A stretch of 64,000 bases of DNA from an uncultured Methanobrevibacter sp. (GCA_902785855.1 CADAAJ010000003.1:46691-110690); one strand, 5' to 3'; shown: positions 27,780 to 37,824, numbered from the stretch's first letter. A program made the numbers and translations. The notes: a model not told the origin generated them from the sequence alone.

Positions 27780-28058
27780 ATGAAAATACCAAAAGAAAAA
27801 AGAACATACTGTCCTCACTGTAGGAAACACACTGTTCATGAAGTTCACACTGCTAAAAGAAGAAAAGCTAGTGAATTAAAATGGGGACAAAGACAATTTA
27901 GACGTGTAACTGCTGGTTATAGAGGTTACCCAAGGCCTTTACCTGCTGGAAACAAACCAGTTAAAAAATTAGATTTAAGACTTAAATGTAAAGAATGCGG
28001 TAAATCTCATATTAAAAAAGCTTTCAGAACAGGTAAACCTGATTTCGTAGCTAAATAG
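27780..28058 (+). CDS. rpl44e: 50S ribosomal protein L44e
   Basis: A 92-residue ribosomal protein of the large subunit. It begins [22 protein letters not shown] and ends with [17 protein letters not shown]; the two CxxC pairs bind zinc. The basic middle ([18 protein letters not shown]) contacts 23S rRNA near the E site. The length is normal. ACGGTGAAAAA precedes the ATG. It is followed after 9 bases by rps27e, and both are co-transcribed with aIF2-alpha in many archaea. Confidence 0.96.
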   Translation: MKIPKEKRTYCPHCRKHTVHEVHTAKRRKASELKWGQRQFRRVTAGYRGYPRPLPAGNKPVKKLDLRLKCKECGKSHIKKAFRTGKPDFVAK

Positions 28059-28067
28059 GTGGTTAAG

Positions 28068-28247
28068 ATGGTTAGTAAAGGTAGAGGAAACTTTTTAAAA
28101 GTTAAATGTTTAGATTGTGACAATGAACAAGTAATATTTGACCGTGCAGCATCTGACGTTAAATGTATTATTTGTGGTAAAACCCTTGTCAAATCTCGTG
28201 GTGCTAAAGCTAAAATCACTGCACACATTGAAAAAGTTTTAAACTAA
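28068..28247 (+). CDS. rps27e: 30S ribosomal protein S27e
   Basis: A 59-residue small-subunit protein with a zinc ribbon (CLDCDNEQVIFDRAASDVKC then CIICGKTLVK). The start ATG 28068 (MVSKGRGNF) is preceded by TAGGTGG; the in-frame GTG at 28059 is the less likely start. The protein ends in a basic, lysine-rich tail. It follows L44e, the usual archaeal order. Confidence 0.95.
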   Translation: MVSKGRGNFLKVKCLDCDNEQVIFDRAASDVKCIICGKTLVKSRGAKAKITAHIEKVLN

Positions 28248-28310
28248 ATATTTTAGTTTTTAACTATTTTTTTACTATTTTTTTATATTTTTATTGATGT
28301 TGGTGAGAAT

Positions 28311-29108
28311 ATGGTAAGAAAAAGTCAAGAATGGCCTGATGAAGGAGAACTTATTGTAGGTACTGTTTATAAAGTTCTTAATTATGGGGCTTTTGCTAAA
28401 TTAGAAGAATATCAGGGCAAAGAAGCGTTTATTCATATTTCTGAAGTATCTTCTGGTTGGGTTAAAAATATTAGAGATCATGTGAGAGAAAACCAAAAGA
28501 TTGTTTGTCGTGTTCTCAGAGTTAATCCTAAAAAAGGACATGTTGATGTTTCTTTGAAAAGAATCCGTGAAGACCAAAGAACTAAAAAAATCCAACATTG
28601 GAAAATTGAACAAAAAGCTGAAAAATTCTTAGAATTATCTGCTAAATCATTAGATAAATCTTTAGATGAAGCTTATGATGAAGTAGGTTATGAACTTATG
28701 GAAATTTTTGGTGATGTTTATGGAGCTTTTGAAACTGCATCCGATGAAGGTGCTGAATCTCTCACTGAAGAAGGAATTTCTCAAGAGTGGGCCGATGCTA
28801 TAACTGAAGTTGCTATAAAGAATATTACTCCTCCTGAAGTTCATATTAGTGGATATGTTGATATTGAAACTTTTGTTCCTGATGGTGTAGATGTTATCAT
28901 TTCTGCTCTTAAAGCTGCTGAAGATAATGGTGATGATGAAGAAGAAATTAAAGTCCAATGTGTTGGTGCACCAAGATATAGGATTACTGTAAAATCTACT
29001 GATTATATTTTAGCAGAAAAAGCTCTTAAATCAGCTGCAGATAGATGTATAGCTGTTGTTGAAGAATCTGATGGAAATGGTTCATTTTTAAGAGAATTAG
29101 ATAATTAG
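28311..29108 (+). CDS. Translation initiation factor 2 subunit alpha (aIF2-alpha)
   Basis: A 265-residue protein. The N-terminal S1/OB domain is clear ([36 protein letters not shown]...[10 protein letters not shown]). A helical middle domain follows, then the C-terminal alpha-beta domain ([24 protein letters not shown]) that contacts aIF2-gamma. It is part of the aIF2 complex that brings initiator tRNA to the ribosome. The position after S27e and before Nop10 is a conserved archaeal gene order. TTGGTGAGAAT precedes the ATG. Confidence 0.95.
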   Translation: MVRKSQEWPDEGELIVGTVYKVLNYGAFAKLEEYQGKEAFIHISEVSSGWVKNIRDHVRENQKIVCRVLRVNPKKGHVDVSLKRIREDQRTKKIQHWKIEQKAEKFLELSAKSLDKSLDEAYDEVGYELMEIFGDVYGAFETASDEGAESLTEEGISQEWADAITEVAIKNITPPEVHISGYVDIETFVPDGVDVIISALKAAEDNGDDEEEIKVQCVGAPRYRITVKSTDYILAEKALKSAADRCIAVVEESDGNGSFLRELDN

Positions 29109-29114
29109 ATTTCT

Positions 29115-29282
29115 ATGAATATGAAAATGAATAAATGTCCGGAATGTGGAATTTATACTTTAAAAGATGCTTGTCCAAAATGTGGCGGACAACTTAAAGT
29201 TATTTATCCTCCTAAATTTTCTGTTGAGGATAAATATGGTAAATATCGACGCATTTTAAAAAAAGAGGCAATGAAGGAGTAA
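29115..29282 (+). CDS. nop10: Ribosome biogenesis protein Nop10
   Basis: A 55-residue protein, too small for many gene finders. It has MNKCPECGIYTLKDACPKCGGQ with the four-cysteine zinc ribbon, then PPKFSVEDKYGKYRRILKKE, the typical Nop10 core. It is a subunit of box H/ACA ribonucleoproteins with Cbf5, Gar1 and L7Ae, which guide pseudouridylation of rRNA. The true start is one of three in-frame ATGs (29115, 29121, 29127); 29127 gives the standard MNKCPECG. The position between aIF2-alpha and the PAC2-like gene is conserved in archaea. Confidence 0.95.
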   Translation: MNMKMNKCPECGIYTLKDACPKCGGQLKVIYPPKFSVEDKYGKYRRILKKEAMKE

Positions 29283-29288
29283 TTCATT

Positions 29289-30062
29289 ATGAAAACCACT
29301 GAAATAAATGTTTTAGAAGAAGTTAATTTGGATAATCCTATTTTTATAGAAGCTTTACCTGGTATGGGACATGTAGGTAAATTAGCTGCTGATCATATTA
29401 TTGATGAGTTTGATGCAACAAAATTTGCTGAAATTCATTCTCCAACTTTTCCTCCTCAAGTAATTGTTAAAGAGGAAGGAATTATTGAAAATATGTTCAA
29501 TGAATTATATTATTTAAAAGATGTTGGTGAAGATAATTTGGATTTAATTATTCTAGTTGGTAATACTCAATCTTTATCTCCGGAAGGACAATACTTTGTA
29601 TGTCAGGAAATCTTAGATTTTGTTTCTGAATATGATATTTCCCGTATTTTTACATTAGGTGGAATGGCTACATCTCCACAACCTGTTGAAAATCCAACAG
29701 TTTTTGGTGCAGCTACTAATGAAGCTAATGCGGAATTATTAAAAGAAGCTGGAGTTGAGTTAAGATCTAATGATGGGGGTATTGTTGGTGCTTCTGGTTT
29801 ATTTTTAGGTTTAGGTCTTCGTCGTGGTATTCATGGGTCCTGTCTTATGGGTGAAACTCCAGGTTACTTTATCGATGCTGAATCTGCAGAAGCATTATTA
29901 ATTAAATTATCTCAGTTACTTAATTTTGAAATTAATACTGAAAAACTAGATGAAAGGGCTGAAGAAACAAGACAAATGATTGCTAAAGCTCAACAAATGG
30001 AACAAGATTTAATTAATAAATCCAATGCTGGAAATGCAGATGATTTAAGATATATTGGTTAA
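29289..30062 (+). CDS. Proteasome assembly chaperone family protein (PAC2)
   Basis: A 257-residue protein of the PAC2/DUF75 family. It shows [23 protein letters not shown] near the start, then [18 protein letters not shown] and [49 protein letters not shown] follows, and a helical C-terminal tail ends the protein. Archaeal members resemble PbaA/PbaB-like chaperones. A role in proteasome assembly is likely but not certain. GGAG lies 9 bases before the ATG and overlaps the end of nop10, so the two are co-translated. A T-rich stretch after the stop probably ends the transcript. Confidence 0.85.
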   Translation: MKTTEINVLEEVNLDNPIFIEALPGMGHVGKLAADHIIDEFDATKFAEIHSPTFPPQVIVKEEGIIENMFNELYYLKDVGEDNLDLIILVGNTQSLSPEGQYFVCQEILDFVSEYDISRIFTLGGMATSPQPVENPTVFGAATNEANAELLKEAGVELRSNDGGIVGASGLFLGLGLRRGIHGSCLMGETPGYFIDAESAEALLIKLSQLLNFEINTEKLDERAEETRQMIAKAQQMEQDLINKSNAGNADDLRYIG

Positions 30063-30122
30063 TTCCAATTTTTATTTCTTTTTTTTTAATTTATTTATAA
30101 TACTTTTTTCTAACTATTAATC

Positions 30123-31292
30123 ATGTTAATTAATGCAGATTTTCATATTCACAGTTGTTTTTCAATGGCTTCATCAAAGGATATGTTAATTAAAAATATT
30201 TCTTCAAAGTCTAAATTAAAAGGACTGCAACTTATTGGAACGGGAGACGCATTTCATCCCAAGTGGTTGGATAGTATTGAGGAAAGTACTACATATTCAG
30301 GTGATGGAATTTATAGTGCAGGTGGCAGTGATTTTGTATTAACAACGGAAGTTGAAGGAAAAAATAGAATTCATCATTTAATTATTATTCCGGATATTGA
30401 TATTGCACGTGAGTTATCAGCTAAATTACCTTCCAAAAACAAAAATACTGATGGTAGACCTAAAACAAACTATGGTGGTGTTGAACTTTTAGAAATGGTT
30501 AGAGAATATGATTGTTTAATTGGTCCTGCTCATGCTTTTACTCCCTGGACTGGGATGTATAAATCTTATGATAGTATTTATGATTGTTATGAGAAAAAAG
30601 TTGATTTTGTTGAATTAGGTTTGTCTGCTGATACTTTCATGGCTGATACAATTAGTGAACTTAAAGATTTTGTATTTTTGTCAAATTCAGATGCACATTC
30701 TCCATGGCCTCACAGATTAGGTAGGGAATTTAATCAAATTGAGCTTCAAGATTTATCATATTCATCGATAAAAAGTGCATTTAAACACAAGAAAATTAAA
30801 GCAAATTATGGGTTAGTTCCTAATCTGGGAAAGTATCACATGACTGCATGTACCAAATGCTATAAATTAATAAATCCTGTCATTGCTAAAGAAAATAAAA
30901 TGAAATGCTCATGTGGGGGTGTGATTAAAAAAGGTGTTGATTTTAGAATTTCAGAAATATCTGATTTTGAAAAGCCTCATCATCCAAAACACCGCCCAAA
31001 ATATGTTCATTTAATGCCTTTAGCAGAATTAATTGCTACTGTTTATGATAAAGGTGTTACAACCAAAACAGTTCAAAATCTATGGCAAAAGTTAATTGAT
31101 AATTTTGGTAATGAAATAGATATTTTAATTAATGTAGATTTGGCAGATATTGCAAATATTGATTCAAAAATATCTTTAGCTATCAAATCTTTTAGAAATA
31201 ATTCTATTGATATTATTCCTGGTGGTGGCGGTAAATATGGTAGAATAACTTTTGAAAAACAGAAGAAAATTACAACATTGGATAGTTTTTAA
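30123..31292 (+). CDS. Endonuclease Q (EndoQ, TIGR00375), PHP-domain DNA repair nuclease
   Basis: A 389-residue protein. The PHP-type metal site begins at once (INADFHIHSCFS, residues 3-14) and continues with GTGDAFHPKW, LTTEVEG, IHHLIIIPD, IGPAHAFTPWTG and LSNSDAHSPWPHRLG. A zinc ribbon follows (CTKCYKL...CSCGGVI), then GGGGKYGRI near the end. EndoQ nicks DNA 5' of deaminated bases such as uracil and hypoxanthine. The last residues, ITTLDSF, resemble a C-terminal PCNA-binding peptide; pcn lies 4 kb upstream. A TATA box about 25 bases upstream with no ribosome-binding site suggests a leaderless transcript. The stop is 2 bases from the convergent tRNA gene. Confidence 0.9.
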   Translation: MLINADFHIHSCFSMASSKDMLIKNISSKSKLKGLQLIGTGDAFHPKWLDSIEESTTYSGDGIYSAGGSDFVLTTEVEGKNRIHHLIIIPDIDIARELSAKLPSKNKNTDGRPKTNYGGVELLEMVREYDCLIGPAHAFTPWTGMYKSYDSIYDCYEKKVDFVELGLSADTFMADTISELKDFVFLSNSDAHSPWPHRLGREFNQIELQDLSYSSIKSAFKHKKIKANYGLVPNLGKYHMTACTKCYKLINPVIAKENKMKCSCGGVIKKGVDFRISEISDFEKPHHPKHRPKYVHLMPLAELIATVYDKGVTTKTVQNLWQKLIDNFGNEIDILINVDLADIANIDSKISLAIKSFRNNSIDIIPGGGGKYGRITFEKQKKITTLDSF

Positions 31293-31293
31293 A

Positions 31294-31367
31294 CGGACTT
31301 GGAGGGATTTGAACCCTCGATCTTAAGATTAGGAGTCTTACGCCCTTCCAGACTAGGCTACAAGCCC
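31294..31367 (-). tRNA. tRNA-Arg (anticodon CCT)
   Basis: Read on the minus strand, the acceptor is GGGCTTG/CAAGTCC (one G-T pair) with discriminator G. The anticodon stem TAAGA/TCTTA encloses CTCCTAA, giving anticodon CCT for codon AGG. The T arm is GAGGGTTCAAATCCCTC. There is no intron and no encoded CCA. Confidence 0.93.
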
Positions 31368-31417
31368 AAAACAAAAAATAGCAATAAAAAAATTTTTAAT
31401 CTAAAAAAAGAATATAT

Positions 31418-31496
<79 letters not shown>

Positions 31497-31587
31497 TCAC
31501 ATATAACAATAATAATTATGTTACTTTTTATTATATATATTTAACTATTATTTTTAAAAAAAATTAAATTAAGGATGGATATTAATC

Positions 31588-32091
31588 CTATCCTCTTCCG
31601 GTTGCACCTGTAGCATCATTAACTGAAATGGTATCTACAGCTTTTCCGTCTTCATCTAAAATAGTGAAATACCAGTAACCTCCAGAATAATATCCACTAC
31701 CGGCATAACAACCTGGTTCTCCAACTGCACCATTAGCAATACTTTTTGCAGTTGCATAAGATAATTTTGCAGTACCACTAGATGATGATCCGCCTGAACT
31801 TGAACGTGAACTACTGGATGAACTACTTTGGTGTGATCCACTAGATGATGATCCGCCTGAACTAACTCCATTAGAACTGCCTCCATTTGAGGAACCTGAT
31901 GAAGTAGCAGTATTTGATGAGTTTCCTACAGTACTGTTATTTCCAATTCCGTCCCCAAGATTATTATTAGAATTCATACTAGATAAATCGGAGAATATTG
32001 GGTTATTACTATTGGTTATTCCGTATGCAGCTACTGCTGCTGCAATACACAATACTATAATAATTGAAATAATAATATTTGATTTTTCCAT
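31588..32091 (-). CDS. Membrane-anchored Ser/Gly-rich protein with PepSY-like end
   Basis: A 167-residue protein in three parts. Residues 6-24 are a hydrophobic anchor or signal (IIISIIIVLCIAAAVAAYG). The middle, about residues 35-107, is low-complexity with long runs of S and G plus some N, T and Q. The last 58 residues (SYATAKSIANGAVGEPG...YWYFTILDEDGKAVDTISVNDATGATG) resemble a PepSY-type module, by pattern only. It is probably exported and held at the cell surface, with the serine-glycine stretch as a flexible stalk. The start has AAGGAGG upstream. The gene is divergent from frhA. Confidence 0.65.
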   Translation of the reverse strand: MEKSNIIISIIIVLCIAAAVAAYGITNSNNPIFSDLSSMNSNNNLGDGIGNNSTVGNSSNTATSSGSSNGGSSNGVSSGGSSSSGSHQSSSSSSSRSSSGGSSSSGTAKLSYATAKSIANGAVGEPGCYAGSGYYSGGYWYFTILDEDGKAVDTISVNDATGATGRG

Positions 32092-32130
32092 TGTATTCCT
32101 CCTTAGTTTTATAATGAATTTAATTATCTA

Positions 32131-32150
32131 TCTTATATTTAATATATGTT
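32131..32150 (+). promoter_or_regulatory. Probable promoter of the frhADGB operon
   Basis: TTATATTTAATATATG, a strong TATA-like element, lies about 95 bases before the chosen frhA start. The leader contains a GGAGGG (32184-32189) with no suitable start codon at the proper distance, and then the GAGGTGA that serves frhA. Confidence 0.5.
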
Positions 32151-32239
32151 TCTATTATTTTTTTTAACCATTATTTATTAATAGGAGGGTACATATATAG
32201 TAAATGTTAGTTTCTAATTTCTTAATTGAGGTGACATAT

Positions 32240-33454
32240 TTGAAAGATAGAGTAGTTATATCTCCTACATCTCGTCAAGAGGGCCATGCCGAACTCGTCA
32301 TGGAAGTCGATGATGAAGGGATAGTTACAAAAGGTATGTATTTAAGTATAACTCCTGTTAGGGGTTTAGAAAAGATGGTTCTTGACAAAGCTCCTGAAAC
32401 AGCTCCTGTATTATGTCAAAGAATTTGTGGAGTCTGTCCAATTCCACATACTTTGGCTTCTGCTGAAGCTATTGATATGGCTTTAGGTATTGAAATTCCT
32501 AAAGCAGCTAAATTGTTAAGAAAAGCTACCTTAGCAGCACACAACATTAACAGTGCAGCTATTCACCACTTTTTAGTAGCACCAGATATTGTCCCAGATG
32601 ACAGTTTTGCTGCTGCTGTTGACAGTGTAAGTGAAATCAGAAAAAATGTACAATATGTTGTTGATATGATTGCTGGTGAAGGTATTCACCCATCTGATAT
32701 TAGAGTCGGAGGAATGGCAAGAAACATTACTCCATTTACTAAAGAAAGATTAGTAGAAAGAATGACTGCACTCAGACCAAAACTTGAAGCACACATTGAA
32801 TTAATCAAGAATTGGGTTCTTGAAGCAGGATTACCTAAAGATTTAGGTGTCGTTAATCAGCCATTACTTGCAACCGATGCAACTTATGGTACCAATGAGT
32901 TTGATATGGATGCATTCTCTGAAGTGTTACCTGAAGCATGGTACGACGACCCTGAAATTGGTACAAAAGCATGTTCAGTTATTCCTTTAATTAACGGAAC
33001 CAATGTTGAAACTGGTCCAAGAGCAAGAATGGAAAAATACCAAGGATTTAAAGATAAAGGTGTTATTGCTCAACATGTAGCTCGTGCTGATGAAATGTTG
33101 AAAAACTATGATGCATGTATGGAAGCATTAGATGCACTTGATACTTCCGCTTCTGCAAGAGCTGACTATGATCCTAGAGGAACTGGAGAATTAGGATTCG
33201 GTATCATCGAAGGTCCTAGAGGAACCAATGCTCACATGGCACAAGTTAAAGATGGAAAAACTCAATTCTATTCTGCAATTGTACCAACTACTTGGAACAT
33301 TCCAACAATGGGTCCTGCAACAGAAGGATTCCATCATGAATATGGTCCACATGTAATTAGAGCATATGACCCATGTTTATCATGTGCAACTCACGTGATG
33401 GTAGTTGATGATGAAGATAAATCCATTCTTAAAAATGAAATGGTGAGAATCTAA
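32240..33454 (+). CDS. frhA: Coenzyme F420-reducing [NiFe] hydrogenase alpha subunit FrhA
   Basis: The 404-residue catalytic subunit. The N-terminal nickel-binding motif RICGVC (61-66) and the C-terminal DPCLSCATH (377-385) supply the four Ni-Fe cysteines; the last 19 residues after H385 should be removed by FrhD. I chose TTG 32240, giving [20 protein letters not shown], because GAGGTG lies 6 bases before it; the ATG at 32204 would add a non-conserved extension and sits too far from any ribosome-binding site. The enzyme oxidises H2 and reduces F420 for the methanogenic pathway. Codon use is richer in C-ending codons than neighbours, as expected for a highly expressed gene. Confidence 0.96.
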   Translation: MKDRVVISPTSRQEGHAELVMEVDDEGIVTKGMYLSITPVRGLEKMVLDKAPETAPVLCQRICGVCPIPHTLASAEAIDMALGIEIPKAAKLLRKATLAAHNINSAAIHHFLVAPDIVPDDSFAAAVDSVSEIRKNVQYVVDMIAGEGIHPSDIRVGGMARNITPFTKERLVERMTALRPKLEAHIELIKNWVLEAGLPKDLGVVNQPLLATDATYGTNEFDMDAFSEVLPEAWYDDPEIGTKACSVIPLINGTNVETGPRARMEKYQGFKDKGVIAQHVARADEMLKNYDACMEALDALDTSASARADYDPRGTGELGFGIIEGPRGTNAHMAQVKDGKTQFYSAIVPTTWNIPTMGPATEGFHHEYGPHVIRAYDPCLSCATHVMVVDDEDKSILKNEMVRI

Positions 33455-33471
33455 GTAGTGGAGGAAAATTA

Positions 33472-34041
33472 ATGCCTTATCATTCGGATATTATCGTTAT
33501 TGGATGCGGAAACGTTTTATTTAAAGACGATGGATTTGGTCCAATCGTTGTTAATATTTTACAAAAATATTTACATGATAAAAATGATTATTTCGATCCT
33601 GCTGTAACTGCATATGTTGAGGATGAATTTGATAAAGATGTTTTAAACCAGATTAAAGCGAAGTTTGAAGGTGTTGAATTACCTGAAAGTGTTCAATTTA
33701 TTGATGGTGGAACTGCAGCTCCAACTAATTTTTTCCCAATGTATACTGAATATGATTGGAAAAAATTAATTGTTATTGATGTTGTAGAGTTTGACGCAGA
33801 ACCTGGAACTGTTAAAACATTTGATCCAAACATAATGCAAAAAGGAAAATACGATAATCCTCATGGAATGACTGTTGAAGAACCACTTCAAGAGATTTCT
33901 AAAAAATGTGAAGTGGTTGTTGTAGGTTGTAAACCTGCAGAAATTCCAACACCGGATGTGGATATGGGTTTAACAGAACCTGTAACAAAGGCGATTCCTA
34001 AAGCTATTGATCTTATTTTAAATGAAATAGGGGTTAAATAA
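33472..34041 (+). CDS. frhD: F420-hydrogenase maturation endopeptidase FrhD
   Basis: A 189-residue protein of the hydrogenase maturation protease family. [21 protein letters not shown] near the start and the central [15 protein letters not shown] and [13 protein letters not shown] contain the acidic residues and histidine region that sense nickel in this family. It cleaves the C-terminal tail of FrhA after nickel insertion. The gene lies between frhA and frhG, the canonical order. GGAGG lies before the ATG, and the stop shares one base with the frhG start (TAATG). Confidence 0.94.
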   Translation: MPYHSDIIVIGCGNVLFKDDGFGPIVVNILQKYLHDKNDYFDPAVTAYVEDEFDKDVLNQIKAKFEGVELPESVQFIDGGTAAPTNFFPMYTEYDWKKLIVIDVVEFDAEPGTVKTFDPNIMQKGKYDNPHGMTVEEPLQEISKKCEVVVVGCKPAEIPTPDVDMGLTEPVTKAIPKAIDLILNEIGVK

Positions 34042-34883
34042 TGTTTGATGGTATTAAAAAGATTTTTGGAGGTTCTTCTGAACCTGCACCAAAAACAGAG
34101 AAAAAAGCTGAAGCTGCTCCTAAAACACCTAAATCTGCTCCTGCAGAAAAAAGTAAAGCTGCTTCATCAAAACCACGTATAGGTTACATACACTTAAGTG
34201 GTTGTACTGGAGATGCAATGTCTTTAACTGAAAATTATGACATTTTATCTACTGTTTTAACTGATATGGTTGATATTGTATATGGACAAACTTTAGTTGA
34301 TAAATGGATTCATGGTACTTTTGCTGAAGAAATGCCTGAAATGGACTTATGTTTAATTGAAGGATCTGTTTGTTTACAAGATGAACACAGTGTACATGAA
34401 CTTTTAGAAGCAAGGAAAAAGTCTGGTTTAATTGCTGCATTTGGTTCTTGTGCAATTACTGGATGTTTCACCACTTTCGCTCGTGGTGGTCAACAAGCAC
34501 AACCTAAACATGAATCTTTCTTACCAATTAGTTCATTGGTTAAAGTTGACGTAGCACTTCCTGGTTGTCCTGTGGCTCCAGAAATGATTGCTAAAACTGT
34601 TGTAGCTTTATGTGAAGGCGATTTAGATTATTTAAAACCAGCAATGGATTGGGCTGCATGCGATCAAGGATGCGGTTGTGATGTATTAACAAATGTAATC
34701 CGTCAAGGATTATGTACTGGATGTGGAACTTGTGCTCTTGCTTGTCCAACTAGAGCAATGGGCTTTTCCGAAGGTAGACCTAGCTGTGATAGAGACAGAT
34801 GTATTAAATGTGGATCTTGTTATATGATGTGTCCAAGGTCATGGTTACCTGAAGGAAGAATTAAAAAGGAAACAGGACTTTAG
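34041..34883 (+). CDS. frhG: Coenzyme F420 hydrogenase gamma subunit FrhG
   Basis: A 280-residue Fe-S subunit. After a low-complexity N-terminus of about 45 residues rich in A, K, P and E comes the conserved [47 protein letters not shown] and [10 protein letters not shown] provide the proximal cluster ligands. The C-terminal ferredoxin part has [12 protein letters not shown] and [12 protein letters not shown] for two 4Fe-4S clusters. It passes electrons from FrhA to FrhB. The A/K/P-rich start is probably a flexible tail, and its function is unknown. Confidence 0.95.
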   Translation: MFDGIKKIFGGSSEPAPKTEKKAEAAPKTPKSAPAEKSKAASSKPRIGYIHLSGCTGDAMSLTENYDILSTVLTDMVDIVYGQTLVDKWIHGTFAEEMPEMDLCLIEGSVCLQDEHSVHELLEARKKSGLIAAFGSCAITGCFTTFARGGQQAQPKHESFLPISSLVKVDVALPGCPVAPEMIAKTVVALCEGDLDYLKPAMDWAACDQGCGCDVLTNVIRQGLCTGCGTCALACPTRAMGFSEGRPSCDRDRCIKCGSCYMMCPRSWLPEGRIKKETGL

Positions 34884-34894
34884 GAGGAATAGAT

Positions 34895-35746
34895 ATGCCA
34901 TTAGGTACTTATAAAGAAGCAGTATCTGCAAGATCTACTGAAAAAAGAATTCAAGATGTATCACAAGATGGAGGTATTGTATCTGCATTACTTTGTTATG
35001 CACTTGATGAAGGAATTATTGAAGGTGCAGTTGTAGCTGGCACTCCTGATAAAAATTGGAGACCTGTTCCTACTGTAGTAACTTCTGCTGATGAAGTTAT
35101 TGAAGCTGCTGGAACTAAATACTCAATGTCTCCTACTTTATCTGCTTTAAAAGAAGCAACCCGTCAATACGGATTAGAAAAAGTTGGAGTAGTAACAACT
35201 CCATGTCAAACACAAGGTTTAAGAAAAGCACAAGCTTATCCATTTTCAAGATTTGTTGCTGACAAAATTAAATTAATTGTCGGTATTTATTGTATGGAAA
35301 ACTTCCCTATGGCTTCTCTTGACACCTTTGCTACAGCTAAATTAGGATTTGATGACTTAACCGATGCTAGTAAAATGGACATTGGTAAAGGTAAATTCTG
35401 GTTAACTAAAGATGGTGAAGACAAAGGTTTAGCTATTAAAGAAACCCATGGTTACGAACAAGCTGGATGTAACATCTGTAATGATTATGTTGCTGAATGG
35501 GCTGATGTATCAACTGGTTCTGTAGGATCTCCTGACGGTTGGTCCACTGTTTTAACCAGAACTGATGCTGGTTCAGACGTATTCTCTAAAGCAGTTGACG
35601 CTGGTTTAATTGAAACAAAACCAATGGATGATGTAAAACCAGGTCTTCCTTTACTTGAAAAATTAGCTAAAGGTAAAAAAGATAAAAACAAAAAAGAACG
35701 TGAAAGAAGAGCAAAAATGGGAGTTAAAATCCCAACTATTTACTAA
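34895..35746 (+). CDS. frhB: Coenzyme F420 hydrogenase beta subunit FrhB
   Basis: A 283-residue flavoprotein that carries FAD, a 4Fe-4S cluster and the F420 site. It begins with [20 protein letters not shown] and then has [25 protein letters not shown]. Cluster cysteines are in [21 protein letters not shown] and GCNICNDY, with [18 protein letters not shown] near the C-terminal half. The tail is strongly basic ([15 protein letters not shown]). It is the last gene of the operon; GGAGGAATAG precedes the ATG. Confidence 0.96.
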   Translation: MPLGTYKEAVSARSTEKRIQDVSQDGGIVSALLCYALDEGIIEGAVVAGTPDKNWRPVPTVVTSADEVIEAAGTKYSMSPTLSALKEATRQYGLEKVGVVTTPCQTQGLRKAQAYPFSRFVADKIKLIVGIYCMENFPMASLDTFATAKLGFDDLTDASKMDIGKGKFWLTKDGEDKGLAIKETHGYEQAGCNICNDYVAEWADVSTGSVGSPDGWSTVLTRTDAGSDVFSKAVDAGLIETKPMDDVKPGLPLLEKLAKGKKDKNKKERERRAKMGVKIPTIY

Positions 35747-35773
35747 TCTTCTTTCCTTTTTTCTTTTTTTTTA
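35747..35773. terminator. T-rich stretch between frhB and map
   Basis: CTTCTTTCC followed by two T-runs (six and nine T) lies directly after the frhB stop. T-tracts of this kind are the usual archaeal termination signal. On the other strand the same stretch encodes the end of the convergent map gene, so only the first part is truly intergenic. Confidence 0.5.
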
Positions 35774-36688
35774 AAGTGTTGTAATTGTACAGCCTTCTTT
35801 TTCTATAATAAATGTGTGTTCTTTTTGACTTACAAAACAATCTTGTTTTTCACGAAGTGGTGCATATGGATAAATAGCCATTGCTTCAGATAACTGTTTA
35901 AGTGCAATGTTTCCTTTTCTTATACCAAATTCTTCTGTAATCCATCTGCCTGAAAATGGAACATATTTGTGATTGTGTTGGATGTGTTTTAAAACTCTTT
36001 GAGTACTTTTCATTCTAAATGGTTTATTTGCCATGTATGAAAAAATATAGTGTCCTGGTGCATCATTAACTATTCCTTTACCATTGGTTGCAAATGGTTC
36101 AATTGCTATTGCTTGACCTTCTTCAAGAATGTAATCATCATTATTATCGTAATTTGGAATTGAAATTCCTGCATGTAAATTATTTTGTTCTAAACTGTGA
36201 CCAGTTAAATTAAAAATAGGATTTAATTTATATTCTGATATTGCTTCATGAACTGCTTGACCAATTTTTGAAACTTCAATTCCTGCTCTTGCAGTTGCAA
36301 TTGCTGCATCAAGTCCTGCTGCTGATGCTTCAACAATTTCTTCATGTAAGTTTATTTCATCTTGTGTGTAATTTTCATCAATATTTCCATCAGCAATAAC
36401 AGTAACTGCTGTATCTGCAATATATCCATCAATCATTGCTCCTAAATCTAATTTTACCATATCTCCAGCTTTTATAGTGGTTTTATCATCAGCAGGTGAT
36501 GTGTAATGTGCTGCAATTTCATTTAATGATACATTACATGGAAATGCTATTTCTGCTCCTGATTTTAATATTTCACTTTCTACATATTCTACTAAATCTA
36601 TAACTAATGTTCCATCTTTAATCATTTTAGAAGCATCATTTCTAATTTTTGATGCAAGTTTACCAGATTTTAAATAAGAATCTATCAT
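35771..36688 (-). CDS. map: Type II methionine aminopeptidase
   Basis: A 305-residue metallopeptidase that removes the initiator methionine. Metal ligands appear in KLDLGAMIDGYIADTAVTV (two aspartates), NLTGHSLEQNNLHAG with the catalytic histidine region, IAIEPFATNGKG (glutamate), and the C-terminal QKEHTFIIEKEG (glutamate). The insert between these motifs marks type II (archaeal/eukaryotic). The gene stands alone and converges with frhB. GAAGGTAAAAATTT precedes the ATG. Confidence 0.94.
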   Translation of the reverse strand: MIDSYLKSGKLASKIRNDASKMIKDGTLVIDLVEYVESEILKSGAEIAFPCNVSLNEIAAHYTSPADDKTTIKAGDMVKLDLGAMIDGYIADTAVTVIADGNIDENYTQDEINLHEEIVEASAAGLDAAIATARAGIEVSKIGQAVHEAISEYKLNPIFNLTGHSLEQNNLHAGISIPNYDNNDDYILEEGQAIAIEPFATNGKGIVNDAPGHYIFSYMANKPFRMKSTQRVLKHIQHNHKYVPFSGRWITEEFGIRKGNIALKQLSEAMAIYPYAPLREKQDCFVSQKEHTFIIEKEGCTITTL

Positions 36689-36789
36689 AAATTTTTACCT
36701 TCTACATTTAAATAATTAATTATATAATTGATAAAGTTTATATAATATTTTGTATTATTATACACTATATATTACTTGGAGGTAAAAAA

Positions 36790-37197
36790 ATGGAGATTCC
36801 TACAATACCTGAACAAACCTTTTTGTTAATTGTTTTGATCATTGTTGCAATTGTATTGATTATTATTGTTTCTCAATGGAAAAGTATGTCAAAATCTAAA
36901 AATTCCATTGCACTTTTGGAAAAAGAAATTGAACTTAAAAAGATGTCAATGGTAGAAAAAGATATTGAATCTAAAAGATTAATGGATAATCCAATTCCAT
37001 TACCACAAGATCAACAAGATAATCTCTCTGCAATCAGACAATCCACAACTGAAGCGAGAAGTCGTGTCGGTTATCTTCATTCTGAAATAAATGAAAGATT
37101 AGCTAGATTAGAAGCAGAAACCGAGCAAAGAAAGCTTGAAAAAATGCTTGCAGAAATCGAAGAAAAAGAAAATAAAATCAAAAACATGAAAAAATAG
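36790..37197 (+). CDS. Single-pass membrane protein with coiled coil
   Basis: A 135-residue protein. Residues 11-29 form a membrane helix (LLIVLIIVAIVLIIIVSQW), after which the protein is highly charged and helical. Two stretches rich in K, E and L (KNSIALLEKEIELKKMSMVEKD and ERLARLEAETEQRKLEKML) are probable coiled coils. The function is unknown. A TATA-rich promoter and GGAGGT lie upstream. The next gene, 8 bases on, encodes a similar protein, so the two may form a membrane-bound pair. Confidence 0.65.
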   Translation: MEIPTIPEQTFLLIVLIIVAIVLIIIVSQWKSMSKSKNSIALLEKEIELKKMSMVEKDIESKRLMDNPIPLPQDQQDNLSAIRQSTTEARSRVGYLHSEINERLARLEAETEQRKLEKMLAEIEEKENKIKNMKK

Positions 37198-37205
37198 GTG
37201 ATATT

Positions 37206-37739
37206 ATGGATGCTATGGAAGTTGTTGCTGTTATAATATTAGTCGTTGCTATTGCAATTCTTGTTTATTATTACTTGTTAAATAGTCCAACTACTATGAA
37301 TAAAATCCGTGGTTATGTTCCTGCTAGTGCGGATGCACATATGAATGCGGTTTTAGGTAAAGGTTCTTCTTCTTCAGAATACACTGATTTATCTAAAGAG
37401 GTTGTTAGTGATGAAAATGAAGAATCAGAATCTATGGGTAAAAGAATCAAAGTTAAATTAAGTGATATTGATATGTCAAGTTTAAGTACTGATGCTTTTT
37501 CAAATAAAATAGACGCATTCTTAAATGATAAAAGTGACCAATTAATTAAAGATTGGTCTTTAGCTACTAAGCATGATATTAATTCTTTAGAAGATAAATT
37601 TTCTGAAACTACTTCTAATGTTGATAATTTAGAAAAAGATTTCCTTGAATTTAAAAAATCATCTGAAGAATTCCAAAATTCTACTAAAGATAAATTAGAA
37701 GAATTGGATAAAAGAATTGATTCATTAGAAAATAATTAA
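37206..37739 (+). CDS. Membrane-anchored coiled-coil protein
   Basis: A 177-residue protein of unknown function. Residues 6-25 are a membrane helix (VVAVIILVVAIAILVYYYLL). The middle is acidic and serine-rich. The last 55 residues form a clear coiled coil (DINSLEDKFSETTSNVDNLE...DKLEELDKRIDSLENN). It follows a related coiled-coil membrane protein by 8 bases and is probably co-transcribed. The architecture suggests a scaffold or envelope role, but this is inference only. TAGGTGATATT precedes the ATG. Confidence 0.65.
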   Translation: MDAMEVVAVIILVVAIAILVYYYLLNSPTTMNKIRGYVPASADAHMNAVLGKGSSSSEYTDLSKEVVSDENEESESMGKRIKVKLSDIDMSSLSTDAFSNKIDAFLNDKSDQLIKDWSLATKHDINSLEDKFSETTSNVDNLEKDFLEFKKSSEEFQNSTKDKLEELDKRIDSLENN

Positions 37740-37824
37740 TTTTATTTTCTTTAATTTTTAATTTTTAGAAAAGTTTATATATTGTTTTTAACATAATTAT
37801 TATATAGTTTTATACTGTTTTTAT

